From: Sordaria brevicollis
Taxonomy: Eukaryota > Ascomycota > Sordariomycetes > Sordariales > Sordariaceae
DNA: 64,000 nt
Assembly: GCA_033439795.1 (NCBI GenBank)
Contig: JAUTDP010000002.1
Location: 2,542,001 to 2,606,000, forward strand
Reading direction: 5' to 3'
Shown piece after piece: positions 45,290 through 58,409 of the stretch; position 1 is the stretch's first letter, and every line of letters starts with the position of its first letter. A model generated the notes under the pieces. It ran no database searches. It was not told the origin of the DNA and saw nothing but the letters and a program-made list of their open reading frames with translations. The position numbers and the translations under genes were made by a program.

Positions 45290-48200
45290 ATTTAAAATAC
45301 TAAATTATTATACTACGCGTATATATTAAAAAAGATTACGATTATTATATTCTAATCTTAAAGTATTAAAAATTCAATTACTAAACGACTGTAATAATTG
45401 CGCACCGGTCCTAAACGTCGAATTAAATAAAATATTAAAATAAATATTATTATTAAATCGTTCGTACCCTCTCTTTTTACCTTATACCTATTAAATACGT
45501 TAATTTAAACGATTAATATCTTTTTTAAATTAATAGCTTTCAATTCCCCTTATTACGGATAATTTTATCGTTATCGCTATTATTAATATTCTTATAATCG
45601 TATTCCCTAATAACCTTATTTATTTAAATCTAATAAATACCTTATTTATTTTCAATTTTATAATATTTTTTATTACCGTTATTATCGATTAAATTCTCAA
45701 CTTTATAATAAACCCCGTTTTTTAATTAATATTAATAACCTTTATTAAATTTATTTATTTTAATATCGTCGAAGCGGGCATTAAGGTATACGATTTCGAA
45801 ATCGAATTCTAATAGACTAAATCCAATCTTTAAAATTTAAAAAGCGCCTATACTACGCTCCAAATTAAATATAATCTTCAATTCTAAAATATCGTAGCCG
45901 ACTGTTAATACGCTATTTCCGATTTTGAAATTAAATTATCCGATTTTGAAAATAATTTCCATTAAGCTTTAAAACGCTAAATTAAAAAATATTAAAAAAC
46001 GATTACTAATCTTCGTTAATATATTACCTAATTTTAATTAATTTAGGAAAATTCGTTCAATATAACCGTTAATAACGAAATAGCTACCTCTATTCCCCCC
46101 GCTAATAACCCCGCTAGCGGTAATAATTATAAATTAATATTATAAATAATAATTATACCCGCTTTTAACGGTATCGGTAATTTAATTAAACGCGCCGCTA
46201 AATTTCGTCGTTAGAGTATTAATATTTAATTTATTTAGGAGGATAACCCGACCTTATTTAATACTATACGTATTAAATATTTTTTAATCGTTTATTCCTT
46301 AATTAATAAACCCTTTAAAATTATCGAGCCCGAATTCTTTAAAATTTTATTAAAAAAAGACTCTAAATAATTTATAACCGAAAATTTATTTAAATAAATA
46401 AATAAAAAGTATAATAACGTTAATATTATTATTTAATCCCGCTACGAATTCGAAGAATTAAAGTTTAATAAAATAAAATAGTTTAATTTCGAAGATAAAT
46501 TCGTTATTTTAATCGACTACTATAATTTTAATAATAATATAAAGGTTTATTACCTCCGTACCCGTTTTAACAACCGCTTATATAACGTTATTATCCTATA
46601 GCGCCCCCAATTTAATAATAATAAATTCGATAAATAGTTTATAATAGCCTATAATTTAATTAAATAATTAAAAAAGAAAGATTAGCGTAATAAAATAGTT
46701 AGCGGTTTCCGCCCCGCTATTAATATTAATACTAGTATATTCGCCCCCGGTTTAGGTTCCGCTTTTAATATTACTTCCGCTCCCGAATTTACTATTAATT
46801 AAAGTAATTCCGTTATAAACCTCGATTCTATATCCCTTATTAATATTTAAATATTTTATATAATTAATAAGAATATTTTCGAATAGTATATAAAATTTGG
46901 CGTTTATACCCGTTGTAGTTATAAAAACTATTTTACTATTAAATATAAATTTCGTATTAATTTTAATAAGGACCCGCCTATTAACCGTTAGAAGAAGGAT
47001 AAAAATACGAAGGATAAAAAGAATAAAAATAAAGGTAATAATAATAATTCCGCTAATAATAACGATAATAAATAATAGTAACGTCCTATTTAAAATTAAT
47101 ATAATTACGGTTAATATAATTAATATAATATTAATACTATAAATATGAGCGGCGTTCCAATTTACTATAGTACCCCGGCCCCGGGTAATTATTATATACC
47201 CCCCGTTTACTACTTTAACCCTATATACCCTTACGGCTTTATAAGCCCGGTTATAAGCGATAAAAATAATTTTATTAACGGTTAGGGAAATATATAACCT
47301 CCCGTTTAAATTACAATTAGAAGCTATTATCTATTGGGTATAAAAATAAATAATAGAGGAATATCCCTATAAAATTAAATATTATAAAAATCTATCAATC
47401 TTTTATAAATAACCGTTATAAATACTTTAATTTATTAAATCTTTTTATTTATTTATTTTACAAATTGTGTAAAATATATTATACCGCCCTTAATAATAGT
47501 AATTATACTACTTTTAATTTTATTAATCGTCGTTTTATTATTCGAAATAACCTTTTTTTATTTTTTTTTCAAATACTTAAATTATTATATTTAACCGATA
47601 ATTAAACTAAAGGTAATATTACGCACTTTAATAAATTAATTATAAACGTTGGCGTTTATTACGAAATTATTAACCTCCTAATTTATAATTTAATTAACGA
47701 TAATTTAATAATTTTTAATTATTTATAATTAATCTATTATATTTTTAATATTAATTAATTTAGCGATTATTTTATTTTCGGCCGGTTTTATAAACGCCGC
47801 GGTTATTTCCTATAAGGAACGCTTTTTTACCTTTACTATATATTTCTATTTTATAAATATTAGTAAATCCCTTTTATTATACCGTCGATCGCCCCCTTTA
47901 AAACCATCTTTAATATAAAGCCCGTATATTAAAAGCCTTTAGTAAAAAATATTCCCAACGAGGGCGAGCCGAATTCTCCTTCCCTAGTAGAATCCGCTCG
48001 TAGGATTTCAATCTCTGCGATAATACGACGCGCCGCCCGTTAAAAATTTAATAAATTTAAATAGAAAATAACTAATTATATAAATATTATATTTATAAAT
48101 AAAATTATTGGCGGATTAACCTTTATATTTATAGCTACGATACGTTACTTTCCCCCGCCGTTACCCTGTATAATATTTATACTTTATAAGTTCGCTAAAG

Positions 48201-51200
48201 GAATTTATATTTTATTCCCGGATTATTATATTCTAATCCGCTTTTATTATATTTTTAAAAGCCTTTTCGATTTAAATAATATTAAAGTATTACTAATAAT
48301 TACGTTTAATTAATTTACTGAGAAATATAAATTTTAAATTATTTAAACGATATAAATAAATATAATAAAGGATATTTAATATATATTCGACGAAAATAAG
48401 GTAATAGAAGAGAAGGGCGCTTTAACGCCTAATACAATTAGCGAATCCTTTTAAATAAATATAATTAAGGATATTATAAATAGTAAAGTATATTATTGTA
48501 AAAAATTCTTCGGTAATAATTATTATATTTAAATCGATACTCTTTATAGCGTTAGTATTAAAAAAGTAATTAAAATAATTAGGGTATTTACGTCCGTAAT
48601 ATTTATAAAGTACGCTTCCGATTTTAAAATATACGAAAATATTATTAATAATTATTTTACTATTAATAATATTAATATTAGTAAAATCATTTTTAAAAAC
48701 GTAATAAAATTCTATAAAAAAGCCGATAAACCTCCTAAAATTAACGTTTAAATTTAAATTAAATCCCCCCGCTAATATTAATAATAAACGAATAATTTTA
48801 AATAAAAAATAATTAATATACTTCCTCTAAATAGATTATATAACTTTAAATTCGAATTTAAATTTAACGCTATACTATTTATATCCTATAGCCGTATTTT
48901 CAATTTAAAAGAATTTAATATTATTAAAAAATAAATCGACGATAACCTCAAAAAGAAGTTTATCCGGCTATTATAATTAGAAACTTCCGCTCCTATCCTT
49001 TTAATTAAAAAACTGGACGGCGGAATCCGTATTTATATTAATTAGTGGGGTATTAATAATATTATTTTTAAATTTTATTACCTACTCCCTTTAATTAAAA
49101 AAACCCTCGATACGATTTATTATACTAAAATCTTTACGAAGTTCAATATTATTACCGCTTTTAACCGCGTCCGTATTAAAGAAGAATACGAATAGTTTAT
49201 TATATTTATAATACAGTTCGGGCTATTCGAATCCTTAATAATACCTTTTAATTTCTAAAGTATATTAAACGCCTTTTAAAATTATATTAACAATTTCTTA
49301 TATAATATTTTCGACGTTTACGCAACCGCTTACTTTAATAATATCTTTATTTATTCTAATAACGAAAAAGATTACGAGCGTTATATTAATAATATTTTCG
49401 AACGTTTTATTAAAGTAAATTTTAATATCGATATTAATAAATACGAATTTTATACGAAACGTACGAAATATTTTAATTTTATTATAATACCGGGAAGTAT
49501 TGAAATAAATTTAAATAAGGTTAAAGCCGTTTTCGAATAAGTACCGTTATAATTTAAAAAGTCTTTATAATAATTTTTAAATTTCGCGAACTTTTACTAT
49601 CGGTTTATAAAAAACTTTTTAATAATAATTTTACCTTTATATAAATTAATAAAGAAGGACGTATTATAATTATAATCCGACTATTATTAATTTATATTTA
49701 AAGTTCTAAAAAAGGCTTTCGCTATTGGATTAATTTTAAAGATTTATAATTAAATTAAAAAAACCGTCGTTAAAATTAACGCTTCGAATTAGGTAATAAA
49801 TAGTATATTCTTATAATACGGGGACGATAATATATTATACCCCGTTATTTATTTCTTTACGAAATATTCTATTTAAAAATATAATTACGACGTTTATAAT
49901 AAAAAATTCTTAACTATTATTAAAATATTAAAAGAATAATAACTAGAATTCGAAGGCGTATAATAACTTTTTAATATCCTTATAAATTATAAAAACCTAA
50001 AAATATTTATAATTAATAAATAATTAATATAACGTTATATACGGTAATCTTAATTTCTATCCCACTTTAATTTCTAAATTTAATATACCCCTAACTTTAA
50101 AAATTTATATTTAGACGTATTTAATCGCAAACTTAATAATATCCTTATTAAAGCCGAAAATAAATATTTAATTATCCGCTAACGTATATTATTATAACCC
50201 TTATAATTCGTAAACGGATATTTTAACGATTTTATAATATACTTTTCCCTATCCTTTATAAATAATTACAAAAATAAATTTATTAATAATATTATTCTAA
50301 ATAATTACGAAAATTCTATATTCCTTTAAAAAGTCATTTCCGCCTTAAATAACCTAAACGCCCGCAATTAGCTAATTTCCGTCCGTAAAATCCTATATAA
50401 AACTTTTAATAAATATTAAATTATATTTAATAATATAGCGAAATAGCGAGGCCGTATTATTATTAATCCTTATAATAAGGAATTTTAATTCTAATTAATT
50501 AATTACTAATATAATTCGCCTAGTACGGATTACTTTAGGTATAACGTTATATACGAATTATTATCCCGCGAATTTTATTAGGAAGGGATAATTAACGATA
50601 TACGCGTTTTCTATAAAATATACTTCCTATATATAAAAACGAAATTCTTTAAACAGGGATACGTTAACCTTTTTAAAATTATCCCGATTATTATAACGCT
50701 ATAGACCGTAATTTCGGTCGATTACATTACCCTATTACTGGGTAATATATATTTTAATTAAAAATTTAAATATATTTATATTGTTATAGACTAATTAATT
50801 AAAATACGGTATTTTATTCTAATAGTTATATTATTTATTAAAGAATTAATAGAACGATTTATCGATAAAATTTATTATTTTTACGGGCTTTTAGACTCTA
50901 TCCTTTCTGATTATAATATATAATTCGTATTCCGTTTTTAATTATCTTTTTATTAACGATTAAGAATAATATATAAATTTACCTCCGCTTTCTACCTATA
51001 AATTAACGTTTAAACGGAACGTATTAACGTTAAAATTGAATAATACTTCCGCTTATATATTAATTAATTTTAAATAAATTAAGTTAAATAATTCCCCTTC
51101 GCCGAATTTGTAAAAAATAACGCTATTTCTTCTTTAATAAATTTATCCCCCTTCTTTATTAATTACGAATATTACCCCTATATAGGTATTAAACCTTATA

Positions 51201-52177
51201 ATCCGCCGCTTCCTATATTATTATTTACGTAATTAAAGGAATATTATAAAATTAATAAATTCGTTAATTAATTTAAAAAAATTTAAAACTTTATAATTTA
51301 ATAAATAAAACGAATTTAAAACCGGTATAAAAAGAATATTAATAAACGTTATATCGATTTAATAAAATATAAACCTAAGGATATAATATTATTCGATATT
51401 TCCAACCTTTTTAACGGCCGCTTATATATTAAATTCTCTCCCCGTTAAGAAGGCTTATTTATAATCCTTAAATCTAATACCTATATTATTAAATTAAAAT
51501 TCCTTAATAATATAAAATATTCGCTTACCTTCTATATTTCTATAATATAACGCTAATTCGGTTATAACCTTCCTAATTAAATAACCGACTCTAATATTTA
51601 TATTAACGAAGGAAGAATAATAATCCGTACTAATAAATATAAAGAATACGTAAAATAGGGCTTCAATAAATTAATAAACGTCGAATAATAAAATAAGAAC
51701 TGCTATTAATATTATTTAATTAAATAAAAGGGCAATTACGAATTAATTTAAAAAAAGGTTAATAATATTATTAATTACGAAATACAATTCTAAGAATTCT
51801 ATTACAAATACCCTAATAAATTTATATTACCCCGCGTTCGAAACCTCTTCGACCAATTCTATTAAAAAAAACGAAATATTTTAATAATAGACCCTACTAT
51901 TACCATTACCTACGACGAACCCCTACGCCGCCGCTCCGCTTAATTAATATAATAATTTACTATTTCGAAGATAAAAACGTTATTATTAAAGAAAAAGGAG
52001 GAGGAAGGGTTAATAAAAGTAATAATAAGGATTATACGATTTTTATCAAATAAATAATTTAAAATATAACTAACGTTATATTTAGGAGTATTCAACGAAT
52101 TATTAAAGGATTCTAGGATATAATTATACGTATATATAAATTTTTCAATTCTACGAACTTCTTTTAAAAAGGGATAA
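45290..52177 (+). pseudogene. gag-pol relic of the inner gypsy element
   Basis: Coding interior carrying many TAA/TAG stops. In the gag knuckle (46905-46946) the C-x2-C-x4-H-x4-C spacing is kept, but three of the four ligands now read Tyr. In RT both active-site Asp codons read Asn (AAT AAT at 49337-49342). RT blocks such as LIKKLDGGIR, TKFNIITAFNRVRIKEEYE and QFGLFESL remain legible. RNase H retains YNYDVYNKKFLTIIK. All changes are of the C-to-T or G-to-A kind expected of RIP. Confidence 0.85.
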
Positions 52178-52459
52178 TATTATAGGATTAAATCTATACT
52201 ATACCTAATATACGTATTAACCACCCTTATAAGTACCTAATTCCCTAATAACTATTTATAATTATAATATATATATTATAGTACGATATAGCCTAAATTT
52301 AATTACTAATAATTACGTATAGTGTTACGTAGGCGTGTACGGGCTGGGGTATAGGCTCGCGCTTATATATCTAGCCCTCTACGCACACTTCCCATTTCCT
52401 CTCCTTCGTACTTCAACACATATCCTAACCCATACTTAACGTGCACTCAGCCCGTGATA
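52178..52459 (+). repeat. Right LTR of the inner gypsy element (282 bp)
   Basis: Starts TATTATAGGATT (mutated TGTTAC) and ends CCGTGATA. Same length as its left partner. It keeps a less mutated 3' half (52320-52455) that still contains TG and CA dinucleotides. Confidence 0.92.
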
Positions 52460-52464
52460 AATAA
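52460..52464. repeat. Target-site duplication AATAA, right copy (inner gypsy element)
   Basis: Matches 45003-45007. See the left copy. Confidence 0.8.
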
Positions 52465-55400
52465 AGGAGTTTAGAATAATATTCCGTTTAATAACGGTTA
52501 AAACAACGACCTATCCAACGATAAAGAAGCTTAGAATAATACTCCGTTTAATAACGGCCGTACCGATAAATAAAGTACCCTTTACGAATAAAAAAATAAT
52601 TCTTCGACTAAAGGTTACCCTTCTTATCCCCGCTTCCTTATTAAATAAAACGAGACTTATTATAATTTAATTAAAAAAGAGAAGGAATTCGCTAAAATTA
52701 AAGATAATTTAATAATTATAAAAGTCTAAACCGAAGAATTAAGAAGAATAATAACTACCTAAAACGGCGATATAATCGATTTATATATTATAATCGTTAT
52801 TTTAATTAAAGAAAATATTAACCTCCGTAAAGAAAATATTAATCTCTATAAAAAGAAAGTCGCCTTCCTAATTCCTAAAAACTTCGAACGTTATAACTGT
52901 ATTAATTATAATAATAATAGCGATAATAGAAATTATCGCAAAGAAACGCCTACTATCGATTTTTTTATTATTAACTATAAACGTTTATTAATTAAAGAGA
53001 AGGACCCGCCTTATTTTTATAATAAAAAGGATAAAAATATTATTACTTTTAACGTTTAATACCGTTATATTTTTAATAAATTTAAATTAAACGCCGATTA
53101 CTTCTTTAATAACGAAGCTAAGAAAATATATATCGAAAATCGTACTATTAATAAAATTACCCAAAACCTTAAACCCTATTTCGCCGACGGCCTTTATAAT
53201 ATTAAAACCTCTAATAAATTATTTACTTATTTATATACCAAATATTATAATTATAATCGAAAGGAAAAGGCTATCTACGAATTTAATAATTTAAAATTCG
53301 AAATAAATAGGAACTTCTAAGAATTCTATAATAAATTCGTACGTCTAACCGGGGAATACGGTCGTCCTCCTAATTTATAAAAATAAAAATTCAATTAAAA
53401 ACTTCCGAATACTATTTAAAACGCTTTCCTTTAAAAATATAGATAAAAAAATATTATTTCTAATTAATATACTTTAATAATTAAAAAGGCGGTCGAAATT
53501 AGCTAACGTATCTTTCGTAATAATAAAACTAAGAAAAATAATAAAAATAAGGATAAAAATACTTCCTCTTCCTCTACGAATTCGTTTAATAAAATTAAGG
53601 GTTTTATTAATTCTAATAAAAATTCTAATAATATTATTAATAATAATATTAATACCAATAATGGCAACCGAAGTAATTCCCGTCGCGCCCTTAATATAAT
53701 TCGTAAAGAAGCCTATAAATTATTCGAAGAAAATAAATATTTCGTATATAAAGAAATTAAATATCGTTTCCGCGATTACTTTAACCGTCGTAATAATAAC
53801 CCTAATTATACTAACGAATTCGTTAATTATTATAGCCGTAAGGATAAAAAAAATAATAAACCGACTAACGACAAGGCGGAAAATTAATTACCCTAGGAAT
53901 ATTAAATTCCTTCCTAAGGATTGAATTAATAAATACTTATTTTAAAAAAAATTTAAAAGAAATATTATTAAAAAGTATAAAAGTAAATAAAGGATTTTTA
54001 AAAGATTATTTAAGTAAATCTATATTAATTACATTTTATATTATAATAGGTAATAATAGAAAAATTTTATTTACGAATAATACGCTTATTAATTCGGGAA
54101 TAAATAGTAATATTTTTATAAATAAGGATTTCGCCAATAATATAATAAAATAAAGAATAAAAAGGTTATACAATTTTTAACCTTATATAGTAAGGGGGTA
54201 TACCGGATAATATAATAAAATAATTAATTAATATTTATAGGGTACTATTAAAATATAAAGATAGAAATTCGAAAAAAAAGTAATAATCGTTATTAATTCG
54301 GGATATAACGTTATTTTAAGCAAATATTAATTAAGAAAATATAAAATTTTAATTAATATTATAAATATAAAATCTATTTTTGATAAAATAATTATTATTT
54401 TCTCAACCCTTAATAAATGGATTACCGAATTCGAAAACCTCGTTAAAATTATAATACTATTTCCTTTAACGAAATACGGCCGACCGATTAAATTCTTCGA
54501 AGAATTAAAAGAACGATTAACCCGACGTAGGGAAAACGAAGATTTAATAAAAATAAAACGCTAATTATTAAATTAATACGCCCTAAAACGGAAAGAAAAG
54601 GACGCGATGCCTACGCAACGCGAATATATCGAAATATTCGAAACCGAATAAAAGAACGATCCTTATTAAAAAAAAGACGCGCGTAACCGATACCGATTAA
54701 AACGCAACGGCGTAAATTAGTATAAATATTATAACGACTTTACTATTATTAATACTAATACTTTCTTTATATTTATTAAACGAAAATATATAAAAGTAAT
54801 TAATTTTTATAAATTCGACCGATTTATCGATAACCGAAAAAAATAAATTCTTACCGAAAATAAAATAGAATTATATAAATCAATTAAAAAAAAATCCTTA
54901 AATATACCTATAAATATTTAAACGTATTTAATAAGAAGGAATTTAATACCCTATTAAATTATTATATTAGCGATTATAAAATTAATTTAATAAACGGAGC
55001 GAAACCCGAAAATTGTAATTATAATCTATTATATAAAATATTAATAAACGAATTAAAAGCTTACCGGAAATATATTAATAAAATATTAATTAAAGGCTTT
55101 ATTAAAAGTAATTCGGTACTTTAGGCCGTATTTATTCTCTTCGCGCTTAAAATTAACGGTAAATTAAAATTCTATATTAATTATCGAAAATTTAACGTTA
55201 TTATTAAAAAAGATTAGTATCCGCTACCGTTAATCGATAAAATTATTATTAAACTTAATTAAATAAAAATTTTCTCGAAAATCGATATTAAATAAACCTT
55301 TTATCGAATCTGTATATATTTAAACGACGAAGAATTTATAATATTTTAAACAAAATATAACGCTTATAAATATAAAATTTTACCCTTTAAATTAATTAAT

Positions 55401-58153
55401 AGGCTATTAATATTTTAACGCTATATCAATAAAACGTTAATAAATTATTTTAACGATTTCTATAATATATATATCGATAATATCTTTATTTTTTTCGAAT
55501 AATTTAGAAGAATATAAGATTTACGTTAAAAAAGTATTAATTAAATTAGAAACGGCCGGCCTATAGGTAAATTTAAATAAATACGAATTCTATATTAAAA
55601 AGATTAAATTCCTAAATTTTATTATTAAAATTAATAGTATATTAATAAACCCCCAAAAAATTGTAATTATAAAAGATTAATAAATCCTAACAAATATATA
55701 AAAAATATAATCTTTCTTAAGCTTTTATAACTTTTATAAACGCTTTATTAAAGATTATAATCGAATAGTAAAGCTTTTAACAATTATAATTAAAAAAAGA
55801 AAAATCTTTAATTAGAATAAAAATTATTAAATTATATTTAAAGAATTTAAAAATCGTTTATTATTAACGCCTATTTTAGCCTATTTTTAATATAAACGCC
55901 TAATACGTATAAAAACGAATACGTTTAATAAAATAGTAGCCGGCGTATTATTATAATTAATCGATAACGAATAACGATCGGTTGCCTTTTATTTAAAAAA
56001 AATATATAACGTAGAATATAATTATTTTATTTATAATAAAGAATTAATAACTATTATTAAAGTTTTATAATATTAAAAAGCCGAATTTATTAATTTATAT
56101 AAACCCTTTTTAATTCTAACGGATAATAAAACCTTTAAATAATTTAGTACTAAAAGATTTTTAAATTTATAATAAATTAATTAAACCGAATTCCTATCCC
56201 AATATTATTTCGTTATTTTTTACCGGTTAAAAAAAAAAAACGGTATAGTAGACGTATTATTAAAGAAAGTAAAAGATTTAAAGAATTAAAAAATAAAATA
56301 GAAAGTATAAAAAATCCTCTAAATTTTTAAAAACTTCGATAATAATCGGATAATATAGCCCAATAATATAATTAATAATATTAATACAATTTACACATCG
56401 ATTATATTTTTAAGTATAATTATTATAAAAATTAACCTTAAAATCGTAGAGGGAATTCGAAAGGAATGATTGGAAGGCTATTTATTTATAAATCGCTTTA
56501 TTTTCGAAAATAAAATATATTTAAATTTGGAAATTTATCGAAATATAATTAAAAAGGGGGAAAATGGGTATCGATTTATTACTAATAAAATTCTTACCCA
56601 TTTCGATAAATTTATCATACTATCTAGTATTTTAAAAATTTAAATTATTTATAAATTATATATAAAAATTATTACCGCTTATTTAAGTTGAAATAAAATA
56701 AAACGTTTAATATTTATATAATATTAATAATTAAAAATAATTAATAATATCGATCGCTTCGTTATTAATTGCGTAATATATTATACTTCGAAAATTCCCC
56801 GGGATAAAACCCTTAGTAAATTAAAGTTTATTCTAATAGTTTAATATATTTAATAAAATTTAATTATAAATTTTAAAACTATACCTAAAAATAAACGAGG
56901 ATTCGATAATATATTCGTAAGAATAAATTAATTTAATAAAATATTATAAATTATACTTTATTTTATAATAATAATAGCCTGAAATACGGCCTATATATAT
57001 TATAAAAGCCTTTACTGTATTTATAAATTATTAAACGAAATTATTTCGGATAAAAGCCCCTAATTTATATTGAATTTTATAAATAAATTAATTAAAATTC
57101 TAAATATTAAATAGAAATTAGCTTCTTTAGGATATAATTAAATTATAAAATAAGCCGAAATTATAAATAAATATTTTAATTAGCGTCTTTATCCCTTTAT
57201 TAATTACTTTTAAAATAATTAATTAAAAGTAATCCCAATAATAAATATAATATAAATAGGAATATTATATAATAATTTAAATAGAATATAACCGTATAAA
57301 ATCTTAAAAGGATTCCTAATGTCCGGAATTTTAAATTAGGAAATTCGAATTAATTTTAACGGCGTACGATTAATAATTAGAAAAAAGCTTAGCCGGAAAA
57401 ACGTATAGGGTTTAATAAATCGGATCCGAAAATACGTAAATAAAGTAAAAAAATTTATTATTAAAATTTAAGAGTAAATAATTAAATAATTAAATAAATA
57501 TTAACGTATCCCGGATTTCGGACCCGGTAATAGAATATTTATTATTAAGCGGAACGAATTTACGGACCGATTAAATTATAAATTTAATTTTCCTTTAACG
57601 AACTAATATTTTAAAATTAAAGAAAAGTATAATTATTCGTTCAAATTAAAAATATTAAAAAATTAAAAAGGAACGGATATCTTTTATATTAATAAACTTC
57701 GGAAATATCCTAATAATTTATTATTTAATTAGAAAGTAAAAAAATTAAAAAGGGAATATATAAAAAACAATATCGAATAGGAAATTAAAAAAATTTTAAT
57801 TTTTCGAATATATTTTAATAAATTTTAATACCGAATAAATTAGAAAAGATATAACCCGGACCCGAAATTTTATAATATTAAAAATTTTAAGAATTTATTT
57901 AAATTATTATAAATTTACTACAAAGCGTATTTAAAATATTTAAGCCCGCTATTATATTTAGAAAAATAATTATAAAAAGCGGAAATAAAGGAATTTAATA
58001 AAAATTATCTAAATAATAACGTTCCTTTAAAAAAGGGTATAAAGAAGTTAAGGAAGATAATAAATACTAAGAAATAAAGGATTTACTTTATATATAATAA
58101 TAATTCTAATATTTTAAAAATTTAGGGCAAATTTTTTTCGGAGGAGGGAGTAA
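52465..58153 (+). pseudogene. gag-pol relic of the outer gypsy element (part right of the nested insertion)
   Basis: Begins with the rest of gag, where two imperfect copies of a 35-base unit (52465-52500 and 52525-52560) sit close together. The knuckle at 53738-53779 keeps CCHC spacing, but all four ligands read Tyr. The protease block near 54088 reads LINSG where active enzymes have LIDSG. RT blocks KGFIK, NGKLKFYINYRKFN and YPLPLIDKI lie at 55090-55250, and the active site reads YIDN at 55470-55481. RNase H block YNYFIYNKELITIIK lies near 56025. Stops are RIP-type. Confidence 0.85.
58140..58150 (+). other. Polypurine tract of the outer gypsy element
   Basis: GGAGGAGGGAG directly upstream of the right LTR, the usual place and composition for plus-strand priming during reverse transcription. 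Confidence 0.7.
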
Positions 58154-58404
58154 TATTACGGCGCTAGCGGATAAGGTCTCTATTTAGCGGACCAATTATC
58201 GTTCGGGCGGTTACCCAAAGGCTGACCGCACCAACGCACGTAACTACGTACCGCCTTCGTAAATCGCCCGCGCTTAAGTATAAAACCCTAGCGCGGGGCG
58301 CGCCCTTTATTCGTTTTCTTCTTTTCTTCTTCATTTTGTAATTCTATAATAGACCTAGATTCAACGTATTAAACTTATTTCTCGTAACCACGTCGCTCGT
58401 AATA
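58154..58404 (+). repeat. Right LTR of the outer gypsy element (251 bp)
   Basis: Starts TATTACGGCG (mutated TGTTACGGCG) and ends CGTAATA (mutated CGTAACA). Same length as the left LTR, and shares its GC-rich core and TATAAAACCC box. Confidence 0.92.
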
Positions 58405-58409
58405 ATAGG
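58405..58409. repeat. Target-site duplication ATAGG, right copy (outer gypsy element)
   Basis: Matches 43702-43706. Together with the equal-length LTRs it shows a complete original insertion. Confidence 0.92.

Larger units (their letters stand above)
45008..52459 (+). mobile_element. Inner Ty3/gypsy LTR retrotransposon (7.45 kb), RIP-inactivated, nested in the outer element
   Basis: Two 282-bp LTRs (45008-45289 and 52178-52459) are flanked by AATAA. The internal + strand order is gag with a mutated CCHC knuckle (46905-46946), reverse transcriptase (about 48990-49460, with a degraded YxDD at 49331-49342), RNase H near 49790-49980, and integrase further right (about 50500-51400). It differs from the outer element in LTR length and sequence and in RT sequence, so it is a separate family, inserted within the outer element's gag region in the same orientation. 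Stops and missing catalytic residues show it is dead. Confidence 0.9.
43707..58404 (+). mobile_element. Outer Ty3/gypsy LTR retrotransposon, RIP-inactivated, split by an inner element
   Basis: Two 251-bp direct LTRs (43707-43957 and 58154-58404) are flanked by the perfect duplication ATAGG. Removing the nested insertion leaves about 7.2 kb. The order on the + strand is gag with a degraded CCHC knuckle (53738-53779), an aspartic-protease-like LINSG block near 54088, reverse transcriptase (about 55090-55560, active site at 55470-55481), RNase H near 55990-56150, then an integrase-like region. This RT-RH-INT order defines Ty3/gypsy. A purine tract, GGAGGAGGGAG (58140-58150), lies just before the right LTR. 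RIP stops occur throughout, so the element cannot move itself. Confidence 0.9.

Noticed and set aside
46897..47142. Frame of 81 codons starting at an ATG in the right AT-rich block
   Set aside because: It is out of phase with the gag zinc-knuckle frame of the inner element; Ile/Asn-rich by composition only.
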